The position numbers and the translations under genes are program-made. 64,000 nt of DNA from Aricia agestis (taxonomy: Eukaryota > Arthropoda > Insecta > Lepidoptera > Lycaenidae). Positions 10,001-20,745 of the stretch are shown here, one piece after another. Location of the stretch: NCBI RefSeq assembly GCF_905147365.1, contig NC_056419.1, positions 3,665,501 through 3,729,500 of the forward strand, in the 5' to 3' direction. Below the pieces are notes generated by a model. The model searched no databases. It had not been told where the DNA came from and saw nothing but the letters and a program-made list of their open reading frames with translations. Positions within the stretch are counted from its first letter, which is position 1. The number at the start of each line of letters is the position of its first letter.

Positions 10001-10407
10001 TGTAAATGTGCTATTAGGGTACTTACAACTACGTTCATATTATTATCTATACCAATTTCCTAGTGTCTCTACATCAGTGTTTTTTAAACCTTTGGGTCCC
10101 AAAGCTTCTGCAGGGGCGTCGCCAAAAGTCGAGAGAACCGTTTCAGTAAAAAAAAATAGCGATTAAAAATATTGAAATATCTAGTAGGAGGTTTTACACA
10201 AAAGGATATTATATTCATTAATATCTTTTTCTTTTTTATCGTCATACAAGTTGATAAAAAAGAAAAAGGTGGGGGGTTGCAAAATATATCTTCATACAAC
10301 TGGGTCGCATCACAAAAAAGGTTTAAAAACACTGCTCTTAGTTCTTCAGTTGGTCTCAGTATGCTGATGCATTATGATGATTGTGACTAGGTAGTCACAA
10401 TCATATG
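10001..10407. other. Non-coding spacer
   Basis: No gene recognised. Contains AT-rich sequence and a possible old repeat (TTTGGGTCCC at about 10091 to CTGGGTCGCAT at about 10300 are weakly inverted). Confidence 0.3.
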
Positions 10408-10500
10408 TATACCTATACACACCTATAATAATCTACCATCACACTGTGGAGGTAGATTATAGGTGTGTATAGGTATACACATCTATAATCTACCTCCACA
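10408..10500. repeat. Two interlocked palindromes
   Basis: The segment around 10450-10478 (GGTAGATTATAGGTGTGTAT) pairs both with 10408-10438 on its left and, in part, with 10481-10500 on its right, so two alternative hairpins share an arm. Confidence 0.8.
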
Positions 10501-10509
10501 GTGCACACT

Positions 10510-10645
10510 TTTTAGGGTTCCGTACCCAAAGGGTAAAAACGAGACTCTTCTACTAAGACTTCAACGTCGGTCCGTCTATCTGTCTTCAGGCTGTATCTCA
10601 ATAACGTTAATAACTAGAGAGTGGAAATTTTCGCAGATTTTTGCT
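10510..10645 (-). repeat. Fragment of repeat E (GGGTTCCGTACC family)
   Basis: Matches the reverse complement of the right end of the copies at 17430-18109 and 35054-35499: TTAGGGTTCCGTACCCAAAG, then a GACAGA-like block and CTGTATCTCAA. Confidence 0.7.
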
Positions 10646-10674
10646 CGGTATAAATACTGGCAACAGGTACCTTA

Positions 10675-11614
10675 TCCTACTAATATTATAAAGGCGAAAG
10701 TTTGTTTGGATGTATCGATGTATGGATGTGTGGATGTGTGGATGTATGGATGTTTGTTACTCTTTCACGCAAAAACTACTGAACGGAATTTAATGAAACT
10801 TTACAATAATATAGCTTATACATCAGAATAACACATAGGCTACAATTTTAACCGACTTTCAAAATGGGGGAGGTGTTATGTTCGTTTTCTTATGTTCAAC
10901 GATTACTCCGCCGTTTGTTACCCGATTTTCAAAATTTTTCTTTTGGTATATAGGGTATCATCCCAATTTGGTATTATATTTACAAAAGTGGTGATCTGAT
11001 GAAGGATCCATAAGTAATCGAGGGAACTCCTCAAAACTTATAGGGAAACATGTGGTGACTTCGGTTTCGTGAGAAGTATTCTAAGCATATGCTACCAACA
11101 AGTAAGATTTTGCACCGAGGTATACCTGGTATACAGTGGTTCGGAAGGTGCTGAGAGAACTCCTGATTCTTTATAGATACAAGTTTGGGAGTTTCGGCGT
11201 TGTTTTAAGAACAGAAAGCATAATATGCTACTATGCAAATTACATTCATCATCATCATCATCATCATCACTACGATATTATACCATTTCATAGTCTTTTA
11301 GATCGAGACTCGAGTTTGTCAAGCAATAATAAAAAAAAATCTATACCTACCTAATATTGTAAACCTGAAGAGTATGTTTGCTTGAACGCGTCAATCTCAG
11401 GAACTACAGGTCCGATTTAAAAACTTATCTCAGTGTTAGATAGATCATTTATCGAGTAAGACTACAGGCTATATTATATTATCACGCTAAGACTAATACG
11501 ACCGAAGAAACTTAGGAAAATGTGGGAAAAACGGGGGAAATATTTTTTATGGGAAAATGTACCGTTTCTGTAAAATTCCTAATTTACGCGAGCGAAGCCG
11601 CGCGGGACATCTAG
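10675..11614 (+). mobile_element. Helitron-like non-autonomous element(s)
   Basis: The left end TCCTACTAATATTATAAAGG follows an A. The right end is GCGAAGCCGCGCGGGACATCTAG followed by T, that is, a GC-rich hairpin-like stretch and CTAG. This fits Helitron ends (5'-TC, 3'-CTRR, inserted between A and T). A second left-end-like sequence near 11345 suggests two elements in tandem. No Rep/helicase ORF. Confidence 0.6.
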
Positions 11615-12289
11615 TATAATATATGGCACTTGAAATGTTCAAAAAAGACTCAGGTGTATTTATACTTCAATAATAATAAATAGGTAATAATAAAATTAAA
11701 ATAAAATCTATATCTTATATATAAAAATAGATTTTCAAATGTCGTCTGCTTACTGGTCAAACATGATACGAGTAAGTGGACATTTTGCCAAAATGAGATA
11801 TTGAGGTTTGAAAGTTCAGCTTGATATTTTAGTATAATTTAATTTAAATGTATATAAGTATATTTTTTAAATGTCATTTAATAGATAAAATATTCAACTT
11901 TCTTTGTGTGTATCTGAAGTAAGAGTACTAATAGAAATCAAACCTTTATTTGCCACTAAATTTTAGTAATTTTAATGAAAATGTGAAGTTATTGGTAATA
12001 TTCGAATATTAACTATTAAAATAATGTGAATATAGAATGAATTTAGGTAATAATCGAGGAAAGCTCTGTATTTACTTGATTTTACCTGTAAGATTTAAAA
12101 GAAACTATGTACTTATTATAACATTATTCATACAGTTAAGTTTAAATCCTTTAAAGTGTTTTTGAAATAAAAAAACAACTTCCAAGTATCTGAATAGACA
12201 ACATTTATTACCGTGTCGATATCAAAACTAAAAAGGTAAGTAATAATGGTAAGTAGGTACAAAATTATGACTTTTTTATTCTTCTGCAG
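11615..12289. other. AT-rich non-coding stretch
   Basis: Nothing beyond short Helitron-like scraps (ATAGATTTTCAAATGT at about 11727) and AT-rich sequence. Confidence 0.4.
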
Positions 12290-12472
12290 ACTCTTCATCA
12301 ACTGCGGGTTCTGGCAGTCTCTCAGGCCTATCAATATCAGATAGAGATGATATTCTTCGGGGATAACACCTTTCTGACACAACGTCATGAGGTCGCTTTT
12401 CTTCTGTTTAGTTATGGGCAAGGTCTTAGAATAAAGCTGTTTAAGCTGTACTTGGGGTGGGAATTCATGCAA
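12290..12472 (-). pseudogene. Fragment of a transposon-related protein
   Basis: The minus-strand reading contains LPITKQKKSDLMTLCQKGVI followed by PEEYHLYL. This resembles a C-terminal segment common in insect transposon-linked proteins (lysine-rich helix, then CxxGVIP and a YH pair). The open frame continues to 12128 but loses the resemblance. No start or partner exons were found. The family is not named with confidence. Confidence 0.4.
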
Positions 12473-12520
12473 TTGTTCATTGTTTTTACGCCTTTTTGGT
12501 CTGTTACTTGACTTGTTTGC

Positions 12521-12794
12521 ATTGTGTTAGTCGCGCTAAAACTCGAAAACGGCTGAACGGATTGGGCTGATTTTAGTCTTAAAATATTCGTAGAAGTCCA
12601 GGGAAGGTTTTAAAGTGACACGAAGGTCACCGGGACAGCTATATTATATAAAAATGGATTTTCAAATGTGTTAGTCGCGCTAAAACTCGAAAACGGCTGA
12701 ACGGATTGGGCTGATTTTAGTCTTAAAATACCTATTCGTAGAAGTCCAGGGAAGGTTTTAAAGTGACACGAAGGTCACCGGGACAGCTATATTA
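12521..12794 (+). repeat. Repeat G, two tandem copies
   Basis: Each copy runs GTGTTAGTCGCGCTAAAACT to CACCGGGACAGCTA. Copies begin at about 12521 and 12660 and are nearly identical. Further copies lie at 13058-13198 and 61424-61556, the latter at the 3' end of a Helitron. Confidence 0.9.
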
Positions 12795-12796
12795 TA

Positions 12797-13055
12797 CAGT
12801 GTGTAACAAAAATAAGTGATAATACTGTAGGGTGTGTATGTATTCCTTGTAGAGATTTTACTGTGAAAGTAGCAGCGCTGAAAGACGAAAAAATTTTTTC
12901 ACTTTTGTATGGGCAAGTTCCCGAGCGTCACGAGTTTCCCCATACAAAGAAGAAAAAAAAATTTGGTCTTTCAGCGCTGCTACTTTCACAGTGAGCTCTC
13001 TACAAGGAACACGTACACACCCTAAAGTATTATCACTTATTTTTGTTACACCCTG
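12797..13055. mobile_element. Tc1/mariner-type MITE, copy 1
   Basis: The long terminal inverted repeats begin CAGTGTGTAACAAAAA and end TTTTTGTTACACCCTG, with TA on both outer sides (12795-12796, 13056-13057). It interrupts repeat G. A sister copy of equal length lies at 17489-17746. Confidence 0.85.
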
Positions 13056-13057
13056 TA

Positions 13058-13198
13058 TAAAAATGGATTTTCAAATGTGTTAGTCGCGCTAAAACTCGAA
13101 AACGGCTGGACGGATTGGGCTGATTTTAGTCTTAAAATATTCGTAGAAGTCCAGGGAAGGTTTTAAAGTGACACAAAGTTCACCGGGACAGCCAGTAA
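13058..13198 (+). repeat. Repeat G, third copy
   Basis: Same sequence as the copies before the MITE, ending CACCGGGACAGCC. It ends at the hairpin that starts at 13186. Confidence 0.85.
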
Positions 13199-13263
13199 AC
13201 AATAAAAAAAACACAATTTAGGCAAGAATTGTGTTTTTTTATTGTTTACTAGCTGTCCCGGTG
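13186..13263. repeat. Palindrome joining two opposed repeat ends
   Basis: CACCGGGACAGC at the left and GCTGTCCCGGTG at the right enclose complementary A-rich and T-rich arms centred at about 13224. Confidence 0.85.
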
Positions 13264-13742
13264 AACTTTTTGCTCCATAATGGTACGGAACCCTTCGTGC
13301 GCGAGTTCAACTCGCACTCGGCCGATTTTTTAACGTCTGTGATCAGGAGGTGTGGTTACGGTCGCGGTAGCCCATTTGTTTCAAACAATACGAAGTGTAG
13401 TATATGTTTAGAACTTTAGAACAACCATGTCATCTAGGTAACTGGTAACTGGTAATTTTTAAATCGTGACACACGGAAGAAGCCTCAAGATAATTATGCG
13501 CCGACATCAGTCTCAGAAACGTGTGTAGAATAAATTGCTATAGCAATTAAATTGATCGATAAAAATACACAATCTAGTATCGATTGTGCAATGGATGTCA
13601 ACAATAACGGATTGGCATCGTTCGGAGACAATGGGATTATTATAGGCGTCTTAAGATCAAACCGGGGGTAGAAAGAAAGTAGTTCTTAGGTCCAGGGTGG
13701 TGAGCAAAAATCTTTTCGTAGATAGAAGATCTAGAAGAAGAG

Positions 13743-13849
13743 TATAGAATCGCCGATAAAAATTTCTGGAATTGACATATTCGTTAATATGACGTTGACT
13801 TTCGACTCGTCTTATGTCAATTCCATACATTTTGATCGGCGATTCTATA
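13743..13849. mobile_element. Small MITE, TATAGAATCGCCGAT ends
   Basis: The arms TATAGAATCGCCGATAAAAA and the complementary right end (GATCGGCGATTCTATA) flank a short centre that also contains paired GGAATTGACATA. Confidence 0.75.
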
Positions 13850-13886
13850 ACGAAGCGAAAACGAAAAAGTTTCGGCTAAATGGCCA

Positions 13887-13929
13887 GGTTACTTAAATTA
13901 GGGTTAGACTACCCTAATTTAAGTAACCT
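13887..13929. repeat. Perfect short hairpin
   Basis: AGGTTACTTAAATTAGGGT pairs with its exact reverse complement across six bases. Confidence 0.9.
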
Positions 13930-13947
13930 AGATCTAACACAAATTTC

Positions 13948-14125
13948 CATACTAATTTTAAAAGTGCTAAAGTGCGACCAAACCGCTGAGCCAATTTTGC
14001 TGAAATTTGGTATGAAGATACTTTGAGTCCCGGGAAAGGATATAGGATACTTTTCCTTTCTGAAAAATGTACGGTTCCCCTGCGATAAACGAATTTTGGT
14101 GCAGCGAAGTTACGGGCGTCATCTG
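13948..14125 (+). repeat. Repeat B (ATCGGTTCAGCGGTTT family), degenerate
   Basis: Carries the family order: CTGAGCCAATTTTGCTGAAAT, CTTTGAGTCCCGGGAAAGGA, AATGTACGGTTCCC, GATAAACGAATTTTGGTGCA. Opposite orientation relative to the copy at 28690-28915. Confidence 0.65.
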
Positions 14126-14998
14126 ATAAAATTAATTAATTCTGCGCCACATAGAGACGAACATTAAAATTGTTTATATCAAGATAATGGCTTATAATCT
14201 TTATTTAAGGTCCTCCCCTGAGCAAACAACCTTGACCATACATTTTCCGCGTTGCCGAGATCGCGCCAAATCCTATTTTTTTTTTACTTATCTTAGTTCA
14301 AAATTGACCTAAAAAAATTCAAACGTCCAGTATGTAGTTAATGAAATTGTCGATCTATTGGCGTGTGTTTTAAATAACCGTAATTTAAAATACTAAGGAG
14401 ATGCTGAATGCATGCTTAAATTTAAGTGAATTTGTATTACTTTGGAAGCTAATATCATGATTCATGAGTATAAAAAACAAAAATAAGAAATTAATAACTA
14501 TGAAATGAACGTTCAAATACTGTAGATTATTGCTGTATTTTTATTATAATTTTGTAGCTTTCAAATTATTAGTTAAGGCTTTAAAAACGGTAAATTACGG
14601 CACCTCCGTAGGGGGAGCGTCTTAATTACGAATAAGTTATTAATATTCGTCTCTGAGTGCGGTAGTTAAACTTGGTTTAATGCAAAGTGTTTTGGAGGTT
14701 CTCTCAATTTATTTCCATGATTAAAATTGTAATTAATTAAGTAAGTTTGGAAACAACCTAATGCCTTCGAAGGACATGTAACAGATATTCTTTCATATTG
14801 CCGCTGGTTCTTTACAGTTAATTAATTGCGTACTCCGTGTGAACGCCAAAACGACAATTAGTTATGTTGTTTTAATTGATTTTAATTATAGTTTAAGGAA
14901 GTATTGTGTGTAATGAAGCCCTAAATTAAACAATGTATACCTAATAACAAGTCTTTAAGATAAATAAAAATAATATCTAGAAAAACAGTATTTAAAAA
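14126..14998. other. Non-coding stretch with no recognised feature
   Basis: AT-rich sequence without ORFs, tandem repeats or clear palindromes. Confidence 0.5.
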
Positions 14999-15831
14999 GG
15001 CTGCGTTCCAGATGACGTTAATTTTGACCAAAACGCTCAAAACGTCCCCTTCTGCCGTTCCCTTTGGCGACCGGGGTCGTTTTGATAGCGGCTATGACGT
15101 CACTCATGACGTCATCATTTTCGCTCAAAACGACCCTTGACGAAGATGGGTCAAAGCATGGTCAAAGTGGGCGTTCTAGTTTTTTTTAAATTTTAACGTA
15201 ACTATATCGCGAAAGCCATGTTTGGAAAGTTTTCAGGAGAGAGTAGAGACAAAAAAACTTTATATTATTTCATTACAAATAATATTTTAATTAAATAAAT
15301 TAAATAACATCTCATATCTCTCCTATACCTGTTGACTTACTCGTATTTGACTAAGCATTAAGCGGTATTGTTACCTAACGTTTATATGTATATTGTGACA
15401 ATAGTCAATATTCAAAGTATGTGGTTTTGTTATTAAAATATGATTCAATGTGAAAACTCAAATATAATAAAAGTTTAACTATATTAAAATATGATTACTT
15501 AAGTAAGTAAAAAAATGTAATACTAAAAACGAAACAAATATAATATTATGTACCTACATATTTTATTAAAATAAATGTTACTATAAACAATAAAATTACT
15601 TTTATTTACGACTTGAAGAAAAGGATCGTAATATCCAAGTTCGGTTCAATGTACCTATGTATAAAAAAATATAGTTCTTTTTTTAAACTTTTCTCAAAAC
15701 GCTCAAAACGATCCATAATCCGTTCCACTTGGGTTTGTATAACTGACGCTCACAAGCTAGTGGAACGGGAAAAACTACGGTCTTGAGATGGTCTTGAGCG
15801 TGAGCATTTCTAACGTCATTTGGAACGCGGG
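14999..15831. mobile_element. TIR element with GCGTTCCA(A/G)ATGACGTTA ends
   Basis: The left CTGCGTTCCAGATGACGTTA and right TAACGTCATTTGGAACGCGG are inverted. Subterminal CTCAAAACG blocks occur on both sides. About 830 bp with an AT-rich centre and no ORF. Confidence 0.75.
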
Positions 15832-15927
15832 GAAAATGTTACATTTTGCTCAAAACATAGATAACCCAAAAAGAACACAGGCAAAATCTTGGATTCTTTA
15901 TTTTTTATAACCCTTATAGTGATGAAC

Positions 15928-16132
15928 ATGACTAGTGATTGGACAGCTCTAGTCATTGGACAGAGCACAAAAACACTATAATATTTACTAAGGTTGCTTT
16001 AAAAACTACCTGTTTTTCTTTAAAATCAGGCGTTCTTTTACTTTAAAAACAGGCAACTTTTAAAGCAACATTAATAAATATTGTGTTTTTGTGCTTTTTC
16101 CAATGACTGGTACTGTCCAATCTACTAGTCAT
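15928..16132. mobile_element. Foldback MITE of about 205 bp
   Basis: ATGACTAGTGATTGGACAG at the left pairs with CTGTCCAATCTACTAGTCAT at the right. Inner arms carry AGTCATTGGA and GCACAAAAACAC with complements. Confidence 0.75.
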
Positions 16133-16432
16133 TTACCCTAATCCTTTTTATATTCAGCGCATTACACGTGATTATGAAGGCGAAAGATTGGAAGTGTGTA
16201 TTTTTGTTACTATAATTGGTACTTACGGATTTAACTCAAATTAAGTTTTAGCCTCTAGATTTTATATATTAATATTTAATAGTTAGGTTTAGACTCTAAA
16301 CTTACGCAAACTCTAAATTTTATCCCGAAAATATAGAGTATTTTCAGGAATACAGCCTTTCAGATCTAAAAAGACCTACACACCCATATACTGATAATGA
16401 TGAAGAGTCTTGGACTAATTTTAAAATCTTAC

Positions 16433-18449
16433 CTCAGACACAATAGAATTGTTGTGTTCATAAATCCACTCGTTGCATTCCTCCACCGTCGCTGTGAAAG
16501 TCTCGTTCGAGCAGGTTCCATTTTCAAAATACTTTTCCTTATTTAAAACAGGCCGGTAGCATCTGGCGTCGATGTCTTTTGGCCAGTATTCTGGAATTTC
16601 TACTGATAATGTACTGTCATGTATGTCGCATTCTGGGACTCGGCACCTGAAAAAAAATCGGCAAAGTGCGAGTCAGACTCGCGCACGAAGGGTTCCGTGC
16701 CGTTATAGAGCGAAAGTAGGAAAAAAATAGTGTCTTTTGTATGGGAGCCCCCCTTAATAATTAAGTTTTTATTTTATTTAAGTAAGTTTTATTATTAAAT
16801 ATTAAAGTACACATTAAGTATATACTTAACTAAGGATTTTGTGAATATTTAAAGTCGCTGGCCCCGGGCAACAAAGCGGTAAACGCCGGTTACGCCCTTT
16901 TTAATGTTATTTGATTTTTGGCTTCTCTATCACCCCTATTTATTTCATATTTTTAAAATAATATTTTGGGTATAATAAATGGGTATAATAAATGAAACAT
17001 AACTAAAAAGCCGGTGAAGATACGATACAACTAAGCTTTCGCTGTAAGATTCCCCAGAAGAACGGAGTAATCGGCTGGTACTCTGGTACTGCTGTAGATA
17101 TACAAACTACTGAAGCCAGTGAATTCAGACGGTTGTTCTATCGTTTTCCACTGAACTTTCAGTCATGGAAAGATTTGAAACACCAATTTATTTGCGTTGT
17201 CAGACGTTTAACGAGCCGATTATTGAACTGATTGTAATGAACTGTATGCCGAACCAATTGTCCTTTGATACACACAATCAGACAGAGTCTGGGGCCCAAT
17301 TCTCATACTATTTTGATTCAATTCGAACCGAGATTCGAGTTGCGAAAATCGAGTCATTGAGGAGACAAACATTTCTAAGTCGGATAACCGGTTAAGGAAA
17401 AGCCATGTTTGCTATTTTCGAAATAAAATCGGCCAAGTGCGAGTCGGACTCGCGCGGGAAGATATTCGTACCGTTATAGAGCATTATACAGGGTGTAACA
17501 AAAACAAGTGATAATACTTTAGGGTGTATACGTGTTCCCTGTAGAGATTTCACTGTGAAAGTAGCAGCGCTGAAAGACCAAATTTTTTTTCACTTTTGTA
17601 TGGGCAAGGGCCCGAGCGTCACGAGTTTCCCCATACAAAAGTGAAAAAATTTTTTGGTCTTTCAGCGCTGCCACTTTGACAGAGAACTCTCTACAGGGAA
17701 CACATACACACCCTAAATTATTATCACTTGTTTTTGTTACACCCTGTAGAAATAAGCCAAAAGTTGTGTTTTTATATGCGGCTATCTTAAATATTTATTT
17801 TATTTTAATTTTATTAGTAACTTATTAAAGTATAATTATTATTATTGAGGATTTTGTGAAAATTTGAAGTGCCTACCAGCTGTTTCCATTATTGATATCA
17901 AGCAAAAATTCGGAAAAAAATCACGTTTGTTGTATGGGAATTGAGAACCTCCTTAAATATTTTTTTTTGTTTTTAGTAAGTATTTGTTGTTAAAGTTCAG
18001 AAGTTTAGCTATAGTGGTTCTTGAGATACAGCCTGGAGACAGACATACAGTTAATGAAGTCTTACTAATAGGGTCCTGTTTTTACCCTCTGAGTACGAAA
18101 CCCTAAAAAGGGGTTGAACAAAAATAAGGAATGAAAATTGATAAATGGTTTAACAAAAAGAATACGTTGAAAATTAACAAGTTTTGAAAATCTAGGGGAC
18201 AGGGGTGAAACCACCAAAGGGTGAAACCACGACAAAGGGTGAACCCATTGACGTATGAAACTGGTTTTTTTTTAAATTACATATATAAAAGCAGTTATAA
18301 ACTTACCGGTGATCGACATCTTCGGCGACGAAAATGTAATTAACATTCATCATAGACACTATCATAATTGGCACACATATTATAAAATACTGGTACATCT
18401 GATATCTTCCGAACTTTAACAAATCCACTAATTCCATATTGGTAGTCAT
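16433..18449 (-). CDS. SLC22-like transporter, second gene, exons 1-2 only (partial)
   Basis: Exon 1 (18449-18307) starts MTTNMELVDLL, has one membrane segment (about residues 21-38) and ends VAEDVDHR at a GTAAGT donor. Exon 2 (16646-16433) encodes the start of the large loop between membrane helices 1 and 2 of SLC22 proteins: CRVPECD, YWPKDIDARCYRP, NGTCSNETF, CNEWIYEHNNSIVSE. The junction phase (CG|G) and GTAAGT donors are intact. It is a clear paralogue of the gene at 22026-35755, with the same exon boundaries. No exon 3 or later was found between 16433 and the window start, so the gene is either truncated or continues beyond the window across the transposon. Intron 1 contains repeat E with a MITE inside it. 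Confidence 0.75.
16657..16860 (+). repeat. Repeat E, partial, next to a splice acceptor
   Basis: Begins TCGGCAAAGTGCGAGTCAGA and continues with GGGTTCCGTGCCGTTATAGA and a TATGGGAGCCCC block. It lies about 10 bp upstream (minus strand) of the exon 2 acceptor of the partial SLC22 gene. Confidence 0.75.
17430..18109 (+). repeat. Repeat E, full copy interrupted by a mariner MITE
   Basis: Starts CGGCCAAGTGCGAGTCGGAC and ends with GAAACCCTAAAAAG after a GACAGACATACAG block. Subtracting the MITE at 17489-17746 leaves about 420 bp, like the copy at 35054-35499. Confidence 0.8.
17489..17746. mobile_element. Tc1/mariner-type MITE, copy 2
   Basis: The inverted ends CAGGGTGTAACAAAAACAAG and the complement ending TTACACCCTG are flanked by TA on each side. 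Central sequence matches the copy at 12797-13055. Confidence 0.85.
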
Positions 18450-18711
18450 TTCGTTTAATTAAAAAAAAAAAAACGTATTTTCTTATAATACTTATATAAA
18501 AAGTTTTAATAAAACTTTTATTCAGTTAAAATAAAAGTTTATATTTTAAATAAAGCCTCTGATTCCACGATGACATGGACACTGGACAGTAGTCTCGCAT
18601 GCGCATGTCAACAGTTGTTTGAAACTTGAAACAGTGTCGCGCAAATGTATGGTTCTACTGCACATGTACACTCGACCGCGTGAACGGGTATTTATTCAAT
18701 TTTATTTTTTT

Positions 18712-18816
18712 CGTTATAAAACCAGGGGCAAACGAGCAAACGGGTCACCTGATGGAAGGTAACTTTTGTCGCCCATGGACACTCGCAGCATCAGAAGAGT
18801 TGCAGGTTACTAAAGT
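18712..18816 (-). repeat. SINE A fragment (3' part)
   Basis: Matches GGGGCAAACGAGCAAACGGG through GCAGCATCAGAAGAG of the full-length copies and then breaks off. Confidence 0.8.
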
Positions 18817-18842
18817 AGCTGTTGTGAATGTCAGACGTGTTC

Positions 18843-19061
18843 TAAGGCTGGCCGTTTTCCGTGCTCGATTTTGCACATGTTAGGCTTTTCCGAATGGAAC
18901 GAATTCCGCACGTTCGTTTCAAGTGCAAGCCGACGCGCGGCGTTTCTGCGCGTGAGAAAAACATACGTTTGCTTTGCCTCACTCTCAGTCTCACGGCATT
19001 CCAAATCGTAATTCCACATTAGGAAATCGAATACAGAAAACGTGCGTATGCGGCCAGCCTT
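18843..19061. mobile_element. MITE with TAAGGCTGGCCG ends
   Basis: The left TAAGGCTGGCCG and right CGGCCAGCCTTA are exact inverted repeats about 220 bp apart. Inner ATTTTGCACATG/GCGTGAG sequence is not repeated. Confidence 0.6.
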
Positions 19062-19802
19062 ATCTATGCATTGTTAAAGGCAATTACTATTATTGATAGT
19101 AAATTGTTGATGTCAAAAAACATTGTTCATAATATTTTTATCTTCTTCATTCAGTGGAAGTACCTACTATAAGAGAAGTTGATTCATAGGCAGATGGGGG
19201 ACCTAGGCTAAGAACTCACGGCGCGGTTTTTTTCCGTAGGGCGTTGTGTAGAGGCTTGGGGGGTGATTTATTTCATCAGGATGCATTTTAAATTGAAACA
19301 ATGGGGGCGCTAAAATGCATTTTAAATTGAAACAATGGGGGCGCTAAAATATAATTTGTTCTTAAAGTGGGCGGTAGACAAAATAAGTTTGGGAACCTCT
19401 GATTTATATGAACCGTTTCGACGCACTTTTGACTCTCCTATAGCTTAGTGCCTATTGCGAGTGCAAATATAAAATTATACCTACGTAATTATAATATACA
19501 AGTACTTAAGCAGTAAGTATATCTCAATTTCAAAGATATGGCTTCGGTAGATTGTGTAAAAATAATTGGCCAAATAGTATTTTATTCAATAAGCTATACA
19601 GTGTGAATACATGATAATATTAAATTTTTATTTATTTGTTAAAAAAATGTATGATAAAAGCATTATTTCAAAATAATATTAGCTCGATGCACTCCTTCAC
19701 CATATAAACTATAACTGTGCAAAATTTCATTCACCTACGTTTCCCCATTTTTCGTCAAAAGGGTTAAGTACAAAGTTTTTGGCTCACGTATTAATCTATA
19801 GA
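19062..19802. other. Non-coding stretch with a 35-bp tandem duplication
   Basis: GATGCATTTTAAATTGAAAC and the following bases occur twice head to tail at about 19280-19350. Nothing else recognised. Confidence 0.6.
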
Positions 19803-20158
19803 TTTCCCCCGTTTTTTCCACATTTTCATTTATTTCTTCGCTCTTATTAGTCTTAGCGTGATAAAATATATCCTATAGCCTTTCTCGATAAATGGGCTAC
19901 CTAACACTGAAAGATTTTTTTTAAATCGGACCAGTAGTTCCTGTGATTAGCGCGTTCAAATAAGCCCTTTCGTATAATATCCCCCGTTTTTTCCACATTT
20001 TTCTCTATTTCTTAGTTCCTATTAGTCTGAGTGTGATAAAATATAGCTTGTAGCCTACCTCGATGAATGGGCTATCTAACATTGAAAGAATTTTTCAAAT
20101 CGGATAAGTAGTTCCTGAGATTAGCGCGTTCAAACAAACAAACAAACAAACAAACAAA
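19803..20158 (-). repeat. Two tandem copies of an interspersed repeat ending in (CAAA)n
   Basis: TTCCCCCGTTTTTTCCACAT starts copies at about 19803 and 19981. Both continue with a GTGATAAAATATA block and AGTTCCTGNGATTAGCGCG. The second ends in six to seven CAAA units. Related sequence lies at 11390-11560 and 51420-51720. Confidence 0.75.
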
Positions 20159-20240
20159 CTCTTCCCAATTATAATATTATAGTATAGATTAATTTTATTT
20201 GGTGTTTAGTATTTGTTGTAAAATACGTGCTCCCACGTCT

Positions 20241-20404
20241 AAGAGCGCGTTCAGACGTGCGCGTGCTCTGCGCGTGTTCTACTATAGCATATTGGAAAAC
20301 ACGCGCGCGGCACGCGCTGAACCTGCGCAGAACCTGCGCGCAGGCTGCGCGCGTGTTTTGCCATACGCTATAGTAGAATACGCGCACGTCTGAACGCGCC
20401 CTTA
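20241..20404. mobile_element. GC-rich foldback MITE, AAGAGCGCGTTCAGACGTG ends
   Basis: The left AAGAGCGCGTTCAGACGTGC and right CACGTCTGAACGCGCCCTT are inverted. Inner TTCTACTATAGC/GCTATAGTAGAA are also paired. Confidence 0.85.
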
Positions 20405-20587
20405 AGCCGTGGAAGCACGTATGCGCGGAAATTACAGAGTTGCGGGAAAATTAGGAGGGGGGGGGGGGGGGGCGGTGCTCGGTAAGTTATGTATAATATG
20501 CTGGCCTAGGGAGTATAGAGGGGTTGTTGGTTACGAATATATAAAGCCTGAATATTATACATATTAGGAAAGACAACGTCCGATTAA

Positions 20588-20745
20588 CGGCCGTTCCCAA
20601 TATTTGATCTATCTCTGGTTTTGCCCTACTAGAGATAGGAATAGCTCTCATTAGACATTAGAGACATATATTTTATGTCAATTGTGAGCTATTCCTATCT
20701 CAAGTAGGGCAAAACCAGAGATAGATCAAATATTGGGAACGGCCG
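20588..20745. mobile_element. MITE C, copy 1 (TAA target duplication)
   Basis: A nearly perfect palindrome starting CGGCCGTTCCCAATATT, 158 bp long, flanked by TAA on both sides. A 3-bp TWA duplication points to the PIF/Harbinger group. Confidence 0.9.

Noticed and set aside
9711..10166. 151-codon ORF
   Set aside because: It runs through the GGCC-rich repeat block and then unrelated sequence; no domain seen.
10463..10831. 122-codon ORF
   Set aside because: It crosses a palindrome, repeat E and the Helitron start, so it is a chance reading frame.
17165..17395. 76-codon ORF next to the partial SLC22 gene
   Set aside because: Opposite strand, inside the intron, no recognisable motif and no splice partners.
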